From: Cyanobacteria bacterium SBLK
GTDB taxonomy: Bacteria; Cyanobacteriota; Cyanobacteriia; Cyanobacteriales; Spirulinaceae
Assembly (NCBI GenBank): GCA_017746715.1
Contig: JAGHZQ010000016.1
Span: 62,001 to 126,000 of the forward strand
DNA: 64,000 nucleotides
Direction of reading: 5' to 3'
The notes beneath the pieces are model-generated. The model ran no database searches, was not told where the DNA came from, and worked only from the letters and a program-made list of their open reading frames with translations. The number at the start of each line of letters is the position of its first letter. Within the stretch, counting starts at the first letter, position 1. Both the position numbers and the translations under genes were made by a program. Below are positions 9,716 to 19,378 of the stretch, in pieces.

Positions 9716-11314
9716 ATGAAAGCGTTACTCATTTATCCTCGATTTCAAGATAGTTTCTGGTCTCTCGAGAAAACAATTGCCCTAGTCGGACGAAAAACCT
9801 TTATTCCACCGTTAGGTTTGCTGACCGTAGCAGCCATTTTACCTCGAGAATGGGAAATGAAACTGGTCGATCGCAATGTTCGAGAAGTAACAGAAACGGA
9901 GTGGAATTGGGCAGATATTGTGATTTTTTCTGGCATGATCGTCCATAAACCCGATCTGCTCTCTCTCATTCGAGAAGCCAAGCAACGAGGTAAATCCGTT
10001 GCAGTGGGCGGACCTTATGCAACCTCATTATCTCACGAATGCCAAGAAGTTGGAGCGGATTACTTAATTCTCGATGAAGGAGAAATTACTTTACCCTTAT
10101 TTGTCGAGGCGATCGAACGAGGCGAAACCTCCGGAACTTTCCGCAGTAATGGGGAAAAACCCGATGTGACTCTCACTCCCATTCCTCGCTACGATCTCCT
10201 CGAATTGGATGCCTATACTACGATGTCCATTCAATTTTCTAGGGGCTGTCCCTTCCAATGTGAATTCTGCGATATTATTGTCCTTTACGGTCGCAAACCC
10301 CGCACGAAAACCCCTCAACAGTTAATCGCCGAATTAGAATATCTCTACGATCTCGGTTGGCGAGGCGCCGTTTTTATGGTCGATGATAATTTTATTGGCA
10401 ATAAACGCAATGTAAAATTGTTACTAAAAGAACTGCAACCTTGGATGGTAGAAAAAGGCTTTCCTTTCTCCTTTACCACAGAAGCATCAGTAGATTTAGC
10501 ACAAGACCAAGAATTAATGGATATGATGGTTGCGTGCAATTTTGGCTCGGTCTTTTTGGGGATTGAAACCCCCGATGAAGACAGTTTAAAAGTGACGAAA
10601 AAGTTTCAAAATACCCGCGATACCTTAAGCGATTCTGTCGATCGAATCCTGCATTCTGGCATTCGTGTCTTGGCGGGATTTATTATTGGTTTTGATGGAG
10701 AAAAGTCCGGTGCAGGCGATCGCATTGTTCGTTTTGTGGAAAAAACTAATATTTCTCTTGCTTTCTTTAGTATGTTACAAGCACTTCCTAACACTGCGCT
10801 TTGGGAGCGTTTGGAGAAAGAAGGACGTTTAATTAACGACTCGGGGAATGGCAATCAAACCACTTTAATTAACTTTGTTCCCACCCGTCCCGTTGAAGAC
10901 ATCGCCCGAGAATATGTAGAGAGTTTCTGGAAGTTATACGATCCCGTTAAATTTCTCGATCGCACCTATCGTTGTTATCGTATTTTAGGATCGGTGAATT
11001 ATCCCAAAAAAGAAAAGAAAGGCAAGAAAAAATTAGATTGGATAATGGTTCGGGCTATATTAGTGATTTGTTGGCATCAAGGTATTCTTTACGAAACTCG
11101 TTGGAAGTTCTGGCCGTATTTGTTCGACATGATTCGCTATAATCCGGGAGGAGTGATTAGTTATTTGACGATTTGCGCTTACCTCGAACATTTCCTCGAT
11201 TATCGCCAAAAGGTGAAAAAACAAATTGAAACGCAATTGGCTGATTTTAAAGCATTACAACAACAGCAGAAACGAGAAATTGAGGCGAGTCAGAAAGAAG
11301 CGATCGCTAGTTAA
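9716..11314 (+). CDS. B12-binding domain radical SAM protein (DUF4070/HpnP-like), copy 2
   Basis: A 532-residue tandem paralogue of the preceding gene, collinear over its whole length: the same cobalamin-type N-terminal domain, 4Fe-4S motif CPFQCEFC (Cys178, Cys182, Cys185), the nearly identical stretch IVLYGRKPRTKTPQQL, and a Lys-rich linker before the C-terminal helices. Divergence is greatest around residues 75-110 and in the C-terminal tail. The ATG at 9716 aligns with the start of copy 1. The pair clearly arose by tandem duplication; whether both act on the same substrate is unknown. Confidence 0.85.
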   Translation: MKALLIYPRFQDSFWSLEKTIALVGRKTFIPPLGLLTVAAILPREWEMKLVDRNVREVTETEWNWADIVIFSGMIVHKPDLLSLIREAKQRGKSVAVGGPYATSLSHECQEVGADYLILDEGEITLPLFVEAIERGETSGTFRSNGEKPDVTLTPIPRYDLLELDAYTTMSIQFSRGCPFQCEFCDIIVLYGRKPRTKTPQQLIAELEYLYDLGWRGAVFMVDDNFIGNKRNVKLLLKELQPWMVEKGFPFSFTTEASVDLAQDQELMDMMVACNFGSVFLGIETPDEDSLKVTKKFQNTRDTLSDSVDRILHSGIRVLAGFIIGFDGEKSGAGDRIVRFVEKTNISLAFFSMLQALPNTALWERLEKEGRLINDSGNGNQTTLINFVPTRPVEDIAREYVESFWKLYDPVKFLDRTYRCYRILGSVNYPKKEKKGKKKLDWIMVRAILVICWHQGILYETRWKFWPYLFDMIRYNPGGVISYLTICAYLEHFLDYRQKVKKQIETQLADFKALQQQQKREIEASQKEAIAS

Positions 11315-11348
11315 TATTAAAATCCGGAAAATCAACTTTAAATCGTAG

Positions 11349-11375
11349 GTTGGGTTACGCTGTCGCTAACCCAAC
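11349..11375. repeat. Palindromic intergenic repeat (GTTGGGTTA type)
   Basis: GTTGGGTTA and TAACCCAAC arms flank a short CGCTGTCGC loop. Repeats of this GTAGGTTGGGTTACGC type are widespread between cyanobacterial genes and are best treated as a dispersed palindromic element. It may also serve as a hairpin downstream of the second radical SAM gene, which ends 35 bases earlier. Confidence 0.55.
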
Positions 11376-11558
11376 ACAAGTATTGATATTTTTGGGTTTC
11401 ATGCAAAAATAGGGTTTGACTCTCAACTATTTTTGTGATATGACTCTCTCTTTTCTGTCTGCCAGAAAACACTTTAAAATATGTGAAGTTTGGATTGGCT
11501 TTCGAGTTGAACAAGACAAAATTCAATATAATAAAAGAGTTAGTTTTTTAGATTGATA

Positions 11559-11957
11559 ATGATGAAAAATACCGAAATACTTTCTGCAATATTAAGCCGT
11601 ACAATTCTCTCTAGTGCATTCCTCACAACATCTGCCCAAGCGCAGATTGTTTCCTACTGCACTTATATTAGTCGTAATGATATATTTAATACTAGCGGCC
11701 AAAGATTACGCAGCGTAAGCCAGATTATTCAGCAAGATAGAGCAAACTTGCATAAGTTTAATAGAGGTGACGCTAACGATGGATATGAAAATTACTTTAC
11801 GACTTATAACAATCGAGTTGCTTTAGCAAGAGCTATTGAAAATTCAAATGTAGGTAGAGTTAATATGAGTAGGGAGCTTCATAATAATATACTCAATGGT
11901 AACGCATATGTTTGTGTTGATTATTACGGGGAAGATTCTGTAAATATTTATGATTAG
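11559..11957 (+). CDS. Small secreted protein of unknown function
   Basis: A 132-residue protein starting at ATG 11559 (the in-frame TTG at 11553 is a weaker choice). Residues ~1-30 form a signal peptide ending in a SAQAQ cleavage region. The mature ~100 residues are polar, Asn/Tyr-rich and contain just two Cys (SYCTY and YVCVDYY), which could form one disulfide. I recognise no family. The gene stands alone, is AT-richer than its surroundings and has a TATAAT box about 30 bases upstream. Secretion is a reasonable inference; function is unknown. Confidence 0.55.
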   Translation: MMKNTEILSAILSRTILSSAFLTTSAQAQIVSYCTYISRNDIFNTSGQRLRSVSQIIQQDRANLHKFNRGDANDGYENYFTTYNNRVALARAIENSNVGRVNMSRELHNNILNGNAYVCVDYYGEDSVNIYD

Positions 11958-12007
11958 AAAAACATAAAGATTACTATTTTTCAAAGTGAATATCCAGTAA
12001 AGATGCT

Positions 12008-12346
12008 TTATCTCGCGACATAAATCAACCTCGCCGTCCCTAAAATTTCTGCTTGACGAATCCAATTGTGACTTTCTTCAATTGATTCCTTCATTAATAA
12101 ATCGACCTCTCTTTGAAGGAGGTCTTCTAACTCATATTTCATGCGAACAAATTTTAAACCCCAACGAGCATCGGGTTTAAAGCGTACCATAACATCAATA
12201 TCGCTGTCTAGTCGAAAGTCATCCCGCAATACCGAACCAAAAAGATAAAACTCTTGCACTTTCCAGCGTTGGCAAAATTCTGCGAGAACCTCTTGACTTA
12301 AAGCGATGGGGAGTTGTTCGAGAGGGAGCATTTCTTGAACTGTCAT
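12008..12346 (-). CDS. MNT-type nucleotidyltransferase domain protein
   Basis: A 112-residue minimal nucleotidyltransferase. The GSVLRDDFRLDSDIDVMV motif carries the Gly-Ser and Asp-x-Asp metal-binding signature, with a third acidic position in REVDLL. In characterised systems such proteins (MntA) pair with HEPN toxins and AMPylate them, but no HEPN gene is visible next door. Instead it lies 35 bases downstream of a Uma2 gene on the same strand. It may be an orphan antitoxin half or may act with a distant partner. Confidence 0.8.
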   Translation of the reverse strand: MTVQEMLPLEQLPIALSQEVLAEFCQRWKVQEFYLFGSVLRDDFRLDSDIDVMVRFKPDARWGLKFVRMKYELEDLLQREVDLLMKESIEESHNWIRQAEILGTARLIYVAR

Positions 12347-12381
12347 GACTTTCTCCTCTAGATTTTGAGATTTTTGTACGA

Positions 12382-12966
12382 TTATTCCTCAGTACTCCAG
12401 TTCACTTTATCATACAAATCGGCAAGGGCAATCTCCAACTCAATCGTACTTAAAAATAAACTGGAATTTTCCCCCTCATATTCGCAAAATAACCACTTTC
12501 CATTATCGGTTTTACTGTATTGTTCGACGTGAAAGCGATATTGATCGATAAGCAAATATTCGCAAAAACTGGGAAGCGTTCGATAGGATGCAAATTTTTC
12601 ATCTTTATCATAACTGCGAGTAGATTTCGAGAGAACTTCGACGATTAAACAAGGATTAACAATTGTATCTTTGCATCCTTCTTGATAAACGAGTTCCCCT
12701 TCCACCATGAGAACATCAGGATAGGTATAAAAATTACGATCGCTAATCCATAAGCGCTGATCTGCGATAAAAACTTGGTAGGGTTGACGTTTGAGGGCAA
12801 AATTTAAGGCTGCGTACAAGTTGCCTGCAATTTTATTGTGATTGGGAGTTCCACCGGACATCGGGATAATTTCTCCATTACGGTATTCGTGGCGATTTTC
12901 GCTGTCGATTTCGCGATCGAGATATTCTTGGGGGGTAATTGTTGGGGGGGCGATGGCTTGTATCAT
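12382..12966 (-). CDS. Uma2 family protein (DUF820, putative restriction-endonuclease fold)
   Basis: A 194-residue, full-length Uma2 protein: TPQEYLDREIDSENRHEYRNGEI at the N-terminus, then PDVLMVEGEL and the core NPCLIVEVLSKSTRSYDKDEKFASYR with the Asp/Glu-x-Lys-like catalytic residues of the PD-(D/E)xK fold. The EYLLIDQYRFHVEQY strand follows. The family is hugely expanded in cyanobacteria and mobile in evolution; its biological role is unresolved. A broken second copy lies at 15437-15792. Confidence 0.85.
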   Translation of the reverse strand: MIQAIAPPTITPQEYLDREIDSENRHEYRNGEIIPMSGGTPNHNKIAGNLYAALNFALKRQPYQVFIADQRLWISDRNFYTYPDVLMVEGELVYQEGCKDTIVNPCLIVEVLSKSTRSYDKDEKFASYRTLPSFCEYLLIDQYRFHVEQYSKTDNGKWLFCEYEGENSSLFLSTIELEIALADLYDKVNWSTEE

Positions 12967-13050
12967 GGTTTGAATAAAATGATAGAGCTTGGTATTTATT
13001 CAAATGGTATTACAATAGCCGAGAAGTGGTTTATCGAGGTGTGACGAGGA

Positions 13051-15378
13051 ATGGATCGGCAATTGCGAATACTGCAATTACTCAACAATCCGGCAGTTTT
13101 AGGGATGGCGTTGACCCTTGCTTCTGCGTCTGGGACTCGAGCGATGGAATCGGGAATTGTGCCAGATTCGAGTAATATTGAGATCGAACGCACCGATCGC
13201 ATTCTCAAAGATAAAGAAAAAACGCTTTTTTCCTTTCCCAATTCTCTGGCCTCAGAAATCTTGACAAATGATGATTTTTCTGAAACAGATATCGCACGAG
13301 AAATTGAGCCGATCGCCTTACAAACTGAAGAACTCGATTCGGAGTGGGAAAATTTAGATGAATTGGTTGGCATGGAGGACGATTATAGAGTTGAACCCGA
13401 AGAAGCGATCGCAAACTCGCGCGAAGAAATCCCTCTCGAAGAAAGTCGCGAAAGAGCAGAAAAACTGCCAGAATTTTTAACAGAAGAAGATGTATTTGTA
13501 TCCTCCAAAGAAACGAGAGAAGAAAGAGAAACAAGCTCGCAAACTTGGCCGGAGTTTTTAACCGATGAGGATATTCAACGCGATCTCTCCCCTACAAATA
13601 TCCGTCGAGAATCTCCATCACTCAAAGCGGAAAAAACAATTGCTCCTCTTTCTTTATCCCCCGAAATCGCGATCGCATCTGTTGAAGAATTAACCCCAGA
13701 AAATATTGCGAGAGAGACAATTTCGGACTTGCAAACTTCAGCAGAATTGACTCCGTTACCCGAACCAAACAACCTTGGAGATCTTCTCGATCGCATCAAT
13801 CGCTACAGTACCGAACCGATGGGACAAGGGAATATTGGTGCGGCGCAATTTCGCGATGTTTCCCCTGGAGATTGGGCCTTTAATGCTTTGGATGACCTAG
13901 TGCGGCGTTATGATTGTATCAAAGGTTATCCCAATGGCACCTATCGCGGAAATCGCTCGTTAACCCGTTATGAATTTGCAGCGGGGTTAAATGCTTGCAT
14001 TCAACAGGTCGAACGACTTTTAGCCGCCGCGACGGTGGATTTCGTCGCCCAGCAAGATTTAGAAATGATTCAGCGTCTCACGCAGGAATTCGAGACGGAA
14101 TTGGCAACCCTCAGCACGCGAGTAGACAATTTAGAGGATCGCGTTGCTTTCCTCGAGGCACATCAATTTTCGACGACGACAAAACTATCAGGAGAAGTTA
14201 TCTTTGCGTTAACCGATAACTTTGACGGTGGCAGTTCCGTGACGAATGAGATTCTCACAGTCGTTAGCGAGATGGCTTTTGGGGGGCGGGCGCGCTTGAA
14301 TTTTAATACCAGCTTTACCGGACGCGATCGCCTCGTAACGCGCTTGAGAGCGGGCAACATACAGGCTTATCGAAGCGGTTCTCTCAGTTTCCTCAACAAT
14401 ACCAGTTCGTTTGCGGCCACTCAAACTTTTAACGTTCCCGACAGCGAATCTAATAACGATGTTCTTTTAGATTGGCTGGGATATTATTTCCAAACAGGAG
14501 ACCTACAGGCTTATGTGGCAGCATCGGGAGGAAATTGGAGTCATATCGCCCCCACATTAAACCCTTATTTTGAGGACTTTGACGGGGGAAACGGATCCCT
14601 ATCCACATTTGGGCAGCGCAACCCTATTTTTCGCATTGGCGGAGGGTCTGGAGCGGCGATAAGTTGGGGCTTTACCCCGATTAAAAGCGCCCCGCCGAGT
14701 ACGATAACTTTGGGCTATTTTGCGGGCAGTAATGCTAGCATCTCCGGAGAAGGTTTCGGGGTTTTTAATGGCGATTATGGGGCGATGGGACGCTTGCAAG
14801 CGAATTTAAGCGATCGCATTTCCCTCGGACTCACTTACATCCACGGCTATCACGCGGCAGGCAGTCCCATCTATGCAGAAGGGCGATCGCGAACTTCGGG
14901 ACTGAATGCTTTGGTGGGGAGTTATGCAGCGAATAATCCTTGGGTATTATTGGATAACAACGATGGCGGCGTGCCGATGGTGACGAACTCCTACGGGGGG
15001 GAAATATCGGTGCGAATTACCGACGGCTTGATCGTTAATGGGGCGATGACTTATACCAACACGATTTTATTAGAGCGAGGCAATGCCGATATTTGGTCTT
15101 ATTCCTTGGGGATCGCCTTACCGGATTTTCTCAAAGAGGGCAGTGTTTTAGCGCTTTATGCCGGAATGCAGCCCACCATGAAGGGCATTCGAGCAAGCGG
15201 TTTGCAACGGGATCTCGGTCGCACGGATCCCATCTGGCATTTGGAAGGATTCTATCGCTTTCCCCTTACCGATAATATCTCTTTTACTCCGGGTGCAGTA
15301 GTCGTGTTTAATCCCAATCAGAATTTTAGCGATCACGATGATGTTATCGGTACATTTCGCTTTACTTTCTCGTTTTAG
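13051..15378 (+). CDS. Iron-uptake-type porin with SLH domain (OprB family)
   Basis: A 775-residue outer-membrane protein: an N-terminal signal-like segment to residue ~30, then a long acidic, low-complexity region (~30-255). An SLH domain follows (DVSPGDWAFNALDDLVRRYDCIKGYPNGTYRGNRSLTRYEFAAGLN, ~270-320), which is thought to anchor cyanobacterial porins to peptidoglycan-linked polymer. Next comes a coiled coil (~345-370) and a C-terminal OprB-type beta-barrel ending in Phe (TFRFTFSF), the usual C-terminal outer-membrane signature. Homologues are annotated as iron-uptake porins. The acidic 225-residue stretch before the SLH domain is unusually long. Confidence 0.85.
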   Translation: MDRQLRILQLLNNPAVLGMALTLASASGTRAMESGIVPDSSNIEIERTDRILKDKEKTLFSFPNSLASEILTNDDFSETDIAREIEPIALQTEELDSEWENLDELVGMEDDYRVEPEEAIANSREEIPLEESRERAEKLPEFLTEEDVFVSSKETREERETSSQTWPEFLTDEDIQRDLSPTNIRRESPSLKAEKTIAPLSLSPEIAIASVEELTPENIARETISDLQTSAELTPLPEPNNLGDLLDRINRYSTEPMGQGNIGAAQFRDVSPGDWAFNALDDLVRRYDCIKGYPNGTYRGNRSLTRYEFAAGLNACIQQVERLLAAATVDFVAQQDLEMIQRLTQEFETELATLSTRVDNLEDRVAFLEAHQFSTTTKLSGEVIFALTDNFDGGSSVTNEILTVVSEMAFGGRARLNFNTSFTGRDRLVTRLRAGNIQAYRSGSLSFLNNTSSFAATQTFNVPDSESNNDVLLDWLGYYFQTGDLQAYVAASGGNWSHIAPTLNPYFEDFDGGNGSLSTFGQRNPIFRIGGGSGAAISWGFTPIKSAPPSTITLGYFAGSNASISGEGFGVFNGDYGAMGRLQANLSDRISLGLTYIHGYHAAGSPIYAEGRSRTSGLNALVGSYAANNPWVLLDNNDGGVPMVTNSYGGEISVRITDGLIVNGAMTYTNTILLERGNADIWSYSLGIALPDFLKEGSVLALYAGMQPTMKGIRASGLQRDLGRTDPIWHLEGFYRFPLTDNISFTPGAVVVFNPNQNFSDHDDVIGTFRFTFSF

Positions 15379-15436
15379 CGATCGCGATACTCCCGATGCC
15401 TCCGACGCTCCCGACGCTCCCCCCGCTCCCGATGCT

Positions 15437-15792
15437 TTAGAATTCTGCGGATAGGATTTGGGCAGCACTCAACTCGAGTTCGGGAAAAACCCGCGATCGC
15501 GGGATGCTTTCTCCTTGAAATAATACAACACTGTAGAATCCCGATACCAGAGTCAAGATGGTGACGGCTTCGATTAAAGGATCGACCAACCAATATTCCT
15601 GAATCCCCAAAACTGCATATGCCCAACGCTTGTTTTGATAATTCGTTCTAAATACTTAGAAATTGCGCCATGTCTTCCGGTTTCTACGCTCATGGGAATG
15701 AGTTCCCCCTCAACCAATTCATAGCGGCTATTCGTTCCGTCATCATACCGGAGATATTCGGCAAACATTAACTTTTGGGTTGCAATCACCAT
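15437..15792 (-). pseudogene. Broken Uma2 family gene
   Basis: The N-terminal Uma2 part (MVIATQKLMFAEYLRYDDG ... YELVEGELIPMS) reads from 15792 to about 15640. The C-terminal part (WAYAVLGIQEYWLVDP, ending in SAAQILSAEF and a stop at 15437-15439) continues in another frame. The central catalytic region of roughly 60-70 residues is missing at the junction near 15625-15650. The gene has therefore suffered an internal deletion plus a frame change and cannot make a functional nuclease. A GCTCCCGACGCTCC-type direct repeat lies just beyond it at ~15395-15430. Confidence 0.75.
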
Positions 15793-15856
15793 CGATGAAA
15801 TTCGGGTAAATTTCTATTGTGCCAAAATACTCAATTTTTTTCGGACTTTTTGAGCC

Positions 15857-15891
15857 AAAAAAAAGCTGGAAAACAGATAATCTGCTTCCAG
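15857..15891 (-). terminator. Rho-independent terminator for the 58-residue gene
   Basis: Read on the minus strand, a CTGGAAGCAGAT arm pairs with ATCTGTTTTCCAG, with minimal loop, and is followed by eight consecutive T. It starts about 35 bases after the stop codon of the small gene at 15926-16102 and supports that gene being transcribed on its own. Confidence 0.75.
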
Positions 15892-15925
15892 ACTTTAGCT
15901 CCCAAACTTTAAAATTCTGTAAAAA

Positions 15926-16102
15926 TCAGCAAGCGACTTGAATAAATCCTCGATTGAGACGATCGTGGATCGTACGAATGCGTTCGGTTTGTAGGCGATC
16001 GCAATTCGTACCGTCTAACATGGCTGTTTGAAGCATTTGCAGTTCGCGGAAGGAGATCTTTCCGGTGGCAAGAATCGTCTCGATAGCGTTTTGGAGAATC
16101 AT
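15926..16102 (-). CDS. Small conserved-type protein of unknown function (58 residues)
   Basis: An open frame of 58 codons running MILQNAIETILATGKISFRE and ending LNRGFIQVAC. It looks like a compact all-helical protein: two amphipathic helices (residues ~2-12 and ~18-31) separated by a TGKIS turn, then a charged third helix. The pattern 'ILATGKIS' followed by a helix resembles small cyanobacterial proteins of unknown function that I have seen, but I cannot name the family. Support comes from the strong intrinsic terminator just downstream (15857-15891), normal amino-acid composition and HIP1 content. Missed easily because of its size. Confidence 0.55.
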   Translation of the reverse strand: MILQNAIETILATGKISFRELQMLQTAMLDGTNCDRLQTERIRTIHDRLNRGFIQVAC

Positions 16103-16219
16103 AGCAGTGAAGGCGTTCTGTCGGCTGGCTTATCTCCAGAATGCCTCAAATTTTCGGGAAGTGTAAATATAGAAAAGTTGATAAAATCTGATAAAAGTTG
16201 GCCTCTTCGCTTTCCGCCA

Positions 16220-18850
16220 TTACTCTTCAATGGTTAAAAGCGATCGCGGTTCGATTGGCTCGATCGCTTCACAACTCTCATTATCTGCACCATTGCTATT
16301 CGTGCTATTGCAACCCGAGACGCTTTGCTCTAAAGTTTGTCCGGTTGTTGTTGCCTCCGTGCTTAAAGTTGAGGAGGTCGAAATTGCCGTCCCACTCACC
16401 TCTGTTGTTGCTTGTGTTGTTGGTATTGTTGTCATTATTGCCGCTGTTGTCCCAGTTCCGGAATCCAGTGGGGGAATGGTGGCGCTAAAATCTCCATCCC
16501 CTAGCAAAACGACAACAGTCGGAGGAATATTCGCTGCCATTATACCGATAAGTCCTTCCGTTCCGCTTCCCGTTGCTCCAAGGGTTTGATTAACCGTAAA
16601 AGTTGTATCTTCAAGTAAATTGATGGAAATTAAAGTCTCTCCGCTTCCAACCTCGATCGCATTGGGATCGCCAGCAAAACTAATCGCAATTTTTCCAGTT
16701 GGGAGAGTATCGACATTGGTTTGAGTAATACTTCCTTCAAATGGGAGGGTTACATTAGCAGGCGTGGCAAAGAGACTGGTTGGGGTTGTTACCGTCTGTC
16801 CTCCAGCATTAGCCGCACCCGATGCTTTATAAGAATCGACATCTAAAACCTCTGCATTGAAGGGGTTAATCGCGCGCAAACGAGCCGCAGAAATCGCGAT
16901 CGTACTGCCTTGAGCTTTGCCCGTTCCCCCTGAATGAATCCAGCCATTTAAGGTCACTAAACCATTGTTTGCCGTTATCGCAACTTGTCCGGCATTCCCA
17001 CCATTAAAATAACCGCTTATCACTTCATTGCTCGAGTCCGAACCTATCGTAATATCGCCGTTGGTGCTCGTCAAAGCGATCGCGCCATTGGCATTAATCC
17101 CTTGAATTTGAATATTACTCGCAGCTTGTAGGGTAAGATTGCCAGTCAGTTGAACGATATCGCCATTAGCCGTAATGTTTCCTCCCGTACTGGTTAAATG
17201 AATATCGCCCATTCCTCCCCCTAAAATCTCTTGTACGGTAATATCTCCTCCTGCATTCATCGTCAGCGTATTGCCAGAAGAAAACTCTAAATTTTCTTGA
17301 ATGGTAATATTTCGTCCTGCTTCTAAAGTCAAGTTCTGATCTAAGAGATTGCCCCCCGTGAGAGAGACTCCCGTATTAAAAATAATATCTCTCGTTGCTT
17401 CTAAGCGCACATTTCCTGTTAAACCTTGAAGCGTCGCATCATCGATTTCAAAAGTCGTTGCTCCACCATCTGCAAATAAAATTTGTTGGTCGCCTAGCTC
17501 TGCATTATTGTCAACGACAAAATCATCGGCTTCGATAATAATATCTTGGGGATCGAATAAGATCGTGCCGTGTTGTCCCACCAATGCGCTAACATCAACA
17601 TTGCCAGTAAAGAGGAGGTTTTCTTTCCCAGAAATCTCGACAAATCCCCCATCACCGGAAGTTATCCCCCCTTTGGCACTGACTTCTCCATGAAATCGCG
17701 TTGTTTTATCCGCCCACGCGATCGCCGTCCCCCCATCGCCTTCCCACAAGGCATCGGCTAAAATTAAGGTATTCGGACTGATGTAAGTATAATCGGCATT
17801 ATACACATCCCCCCGTCCCTGAAAATCGCCCCCAATTCGCACCTTACCACCGCCAAAATCCCCCGAAGCATCTAACAGGGCATTGTCTATCAAAGCCACG
17901 CGATCGCCCAAAATATCGATATTTCCCCCCACTTCCGCAGCAACATCAATTGTTCCCGAGGCGATCGCCGTTCCCCCACCCGTCGGCACGATCGTCCCGG
18001 CTAAAGTTTGCGCGGTTTGCCCTGCAAGGACTAAATGGGTCTCTACTTCCGGTGGCATTCCCGTCAGTAACTCGGGCAGATCGAAAGCATCAAACGCAAC
18101 CATCTTCCCCATCGCATCCCGAGGGGGTTCGATTTCTAACGATAGTACATTGTTAGGGGAGGAAATCCTCACTAAACTCGTTCCCGGTACGGCAGCGATC
18201 GCGATATTCCCGCCCTTTGCCGTTAAATTCCCGGTATTGACGACGCTTCCTCCTAACAAGGTCAAATTTTGGCCGGTATTTACTCCCAAGTTGCCTCCAT
18301 TCACAATAGTACCGGCATTGACGAGATCGAAAGCGAAGTGCGTCGGATTGCCATTTAATGTCCCGTAATCATTACTTCCCATCGCCTCGAACCAATTGCC
18401 GTTAAAGCCGATTCCCGTGGCTGTCGTGGCAAAAAAGTCTCCGCTAACCTGCAAACTCGCCCCGTTCCCAAAAACAATCCCTGCCGGATTCATTAAATAT
18501 AAATTCGAGTTTCCTCCCGTCACTTGAATCAACCCGTTGATAATCGAGGGGTCTCCTCCCGTGACTCGTCCGAGAATATTTTGCACCTGCGGGCTCGAGA
18601 GAAAGTTAGCCATTTCATGGGCATTCAAACCAAATTGCCCGAAACTGTGAAATAAGTTCCCTCCATCTCCCGAAAGCGTTCCTCCGCTAATCTCAAAGCG
18701 ATCGCCCGTTTTGACAATCTGCGTCCCCGTGCCGTCCATTGCGGGGGTTACAGCCATCACCTTCCCAGAAATACCTACGAATGCGGCGATCGCGATCGCC
18801 ACAGAAATATATCTCGAATAATATCTTGAAAAAACTTGACAAGCGCTCAT
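16220..18850 (-). CDS. Exoprotein with filamentous-haemagglutinin N-terminal (TPS) domain
   Basis: An 876-residue protein with a signal peptide (hydrophobic SVAIAIAAFVGISGKVMAV, ~15-35) followed by a TPS secretion domain: GGTLSGDGGNLFHSFGQFGLN, NILGRVTGGDPSIINGLIQV and LMNPAGIVFG, the hallmark haemagglutination-activity motifs. The rest is Gly/Asn/Thr-rich beta-helix repeat sequence to ~residue 750, then a Thr/Ser-rich tail. Such proteins are exported through a two-partner system by an Omp85-type TpsB porin, none of which is seen in this window. Unlike the paralogue at 29000-32935, it has no CHAT domain. Probable role: surface adhesion or a secreted effector. Confidence 0.85.
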   Translation of the reverse strand: MSACQVFSRYYSRYISVAIAIAAFVGISGKVMAVTPAMDGTGTQIVKTGDRFEISGGTLSGDGGNLFHSFGQFGLNAHEMANFLSSPQVQNILGRVTGGDPSIINGLIQVTGGNSNLYLMNPAGIVFGNGASLQVSGDFFATTATGIGFNGNWFEAMGSNDYGTLNGNPTHFAFDLVNAGTIVNGGNLGVNTGQNLTLLGGSVVNTGNLTAKGGNIAIAAVPGTSLVRISSPNNVLSLEIEPPRDAMGKMVAFDAFDLPELLTGMPPEVETHLVLAGQTAQTLAGTIVPTGGGTAIASGTIDVAAEVGGNIDILGDRVALIDNALLDASGDFGGGKVRIGGDFQGRGDVYNADYTYISPNTLILADALWEGDGGTAIAWADKTTRFHGEVSAKGGITSGDGGFVEISGKENLLFTGNVDVSALVGQHGTILFDPQDIIIEADDFVVDNNAELGDQQILFADGGATTFEIDDATLQGLTGNVRLEATRDIIFNTGVSLTGGNLLDQNLTLEAGRNITIQENLEFSSGNTLTMNAGGDITVQEILGGGMGDIHLTSTGGNITANGDIVQLTGNLTLQAASNIQIQGINANGAIALTSTNGDITIGSDSSNEVISGYFNGGNAGQVAITANNGLVTLNGWIHSGGTGKAQGSTIAISAARLRAINPFNAEVLDVDSYKASGAANAGGQTVTTPTSLFATPANVTLPFEGSITQTNVDTLPTGKIAISFAGDPNAIEVGSGETLISINLLEDTTFTVNQTLGATGSGTEGLIGIMAANIPPTVVVLLGDGDFSATIPPLDSGTGTTAAIMTTIPTTQATTEVSGTAISTSSTLSTEATTTGQTLEQSVSGCNSTNSNGADNESCEAIEPIEPRSLLTIEE

Positions 18851-19110
18851 TTGTGCCTCTTGCGATCGCCTCTACTCTCTATCATCTAATCCTTGCACCC
18901 GTCATCCTTCCGCTATTTTACCAATTTTTTGGCTTTGTTAGCGGTCAGACACGGGAGGGAGGGAACGCGCTCCTTTCCCAAAGAAAATATTAATTTTGTT
19001 TAACAAGCCTAATTTTGTATCATTTTTTACAGAATTTTCCGTTATAGTGAAAAAGTAAGCAAAAAACAGCACTCGATTTTACGAGGTCGGCAATCAGGAG
19101 GTTACAAATT

Positions 19111-19311
19111 ATGGATACTAAAAACCAAGCTAGAGCTTTAATGATGCGTCACACCAAACTCATCCGCAATCGTCAAGAATCGATGTTAGGACGCGCTGCT
19201 GCTGAAATTGGCTTGGATGTAGATCCGACGCAATATCATAACAGCATTCAAGGCAAACCCAGTTCCGCTTCTCGGGTTTCCTACGATCGCAGCAATGCTT
19301 CCATGAGCTAA
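19111..19311 (+). CDS. Small cyanobacterial-type protein of unknown function (66 residues)
   Basis: A 66-residue, basic, soluble protein (MDTKNQARALMMRHTKLIRN start; AAAEIGLDVDP; Ser-rich C-terminus). A strong AGGAGG Shine-Dalgarno lies 10 bases before the ATG, and a textbook terminator follows at 19379-19408, so this is a well-expressed monocistronic gene. There are no Cys, no membrane segment and no recognisable domain. The N-terminal 'RHTKLIRNRQESMLGRAAAEIG' region looks like one long amphipathic helix. Function unknown. Confidence 0.7.
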   Translation: MDTKNQARALMMRHTKLIRNRQESMLGRAAAEIGLDVDPTQYHNSIQGKPSSASRVSYDRSNASMS

Positions 19312-19378
19312 ACATTGAGAATTTGGCATATCTACAAGAGATCGTCGGTGTAAATTTAGGTGTATAGTTGCATTTTTT

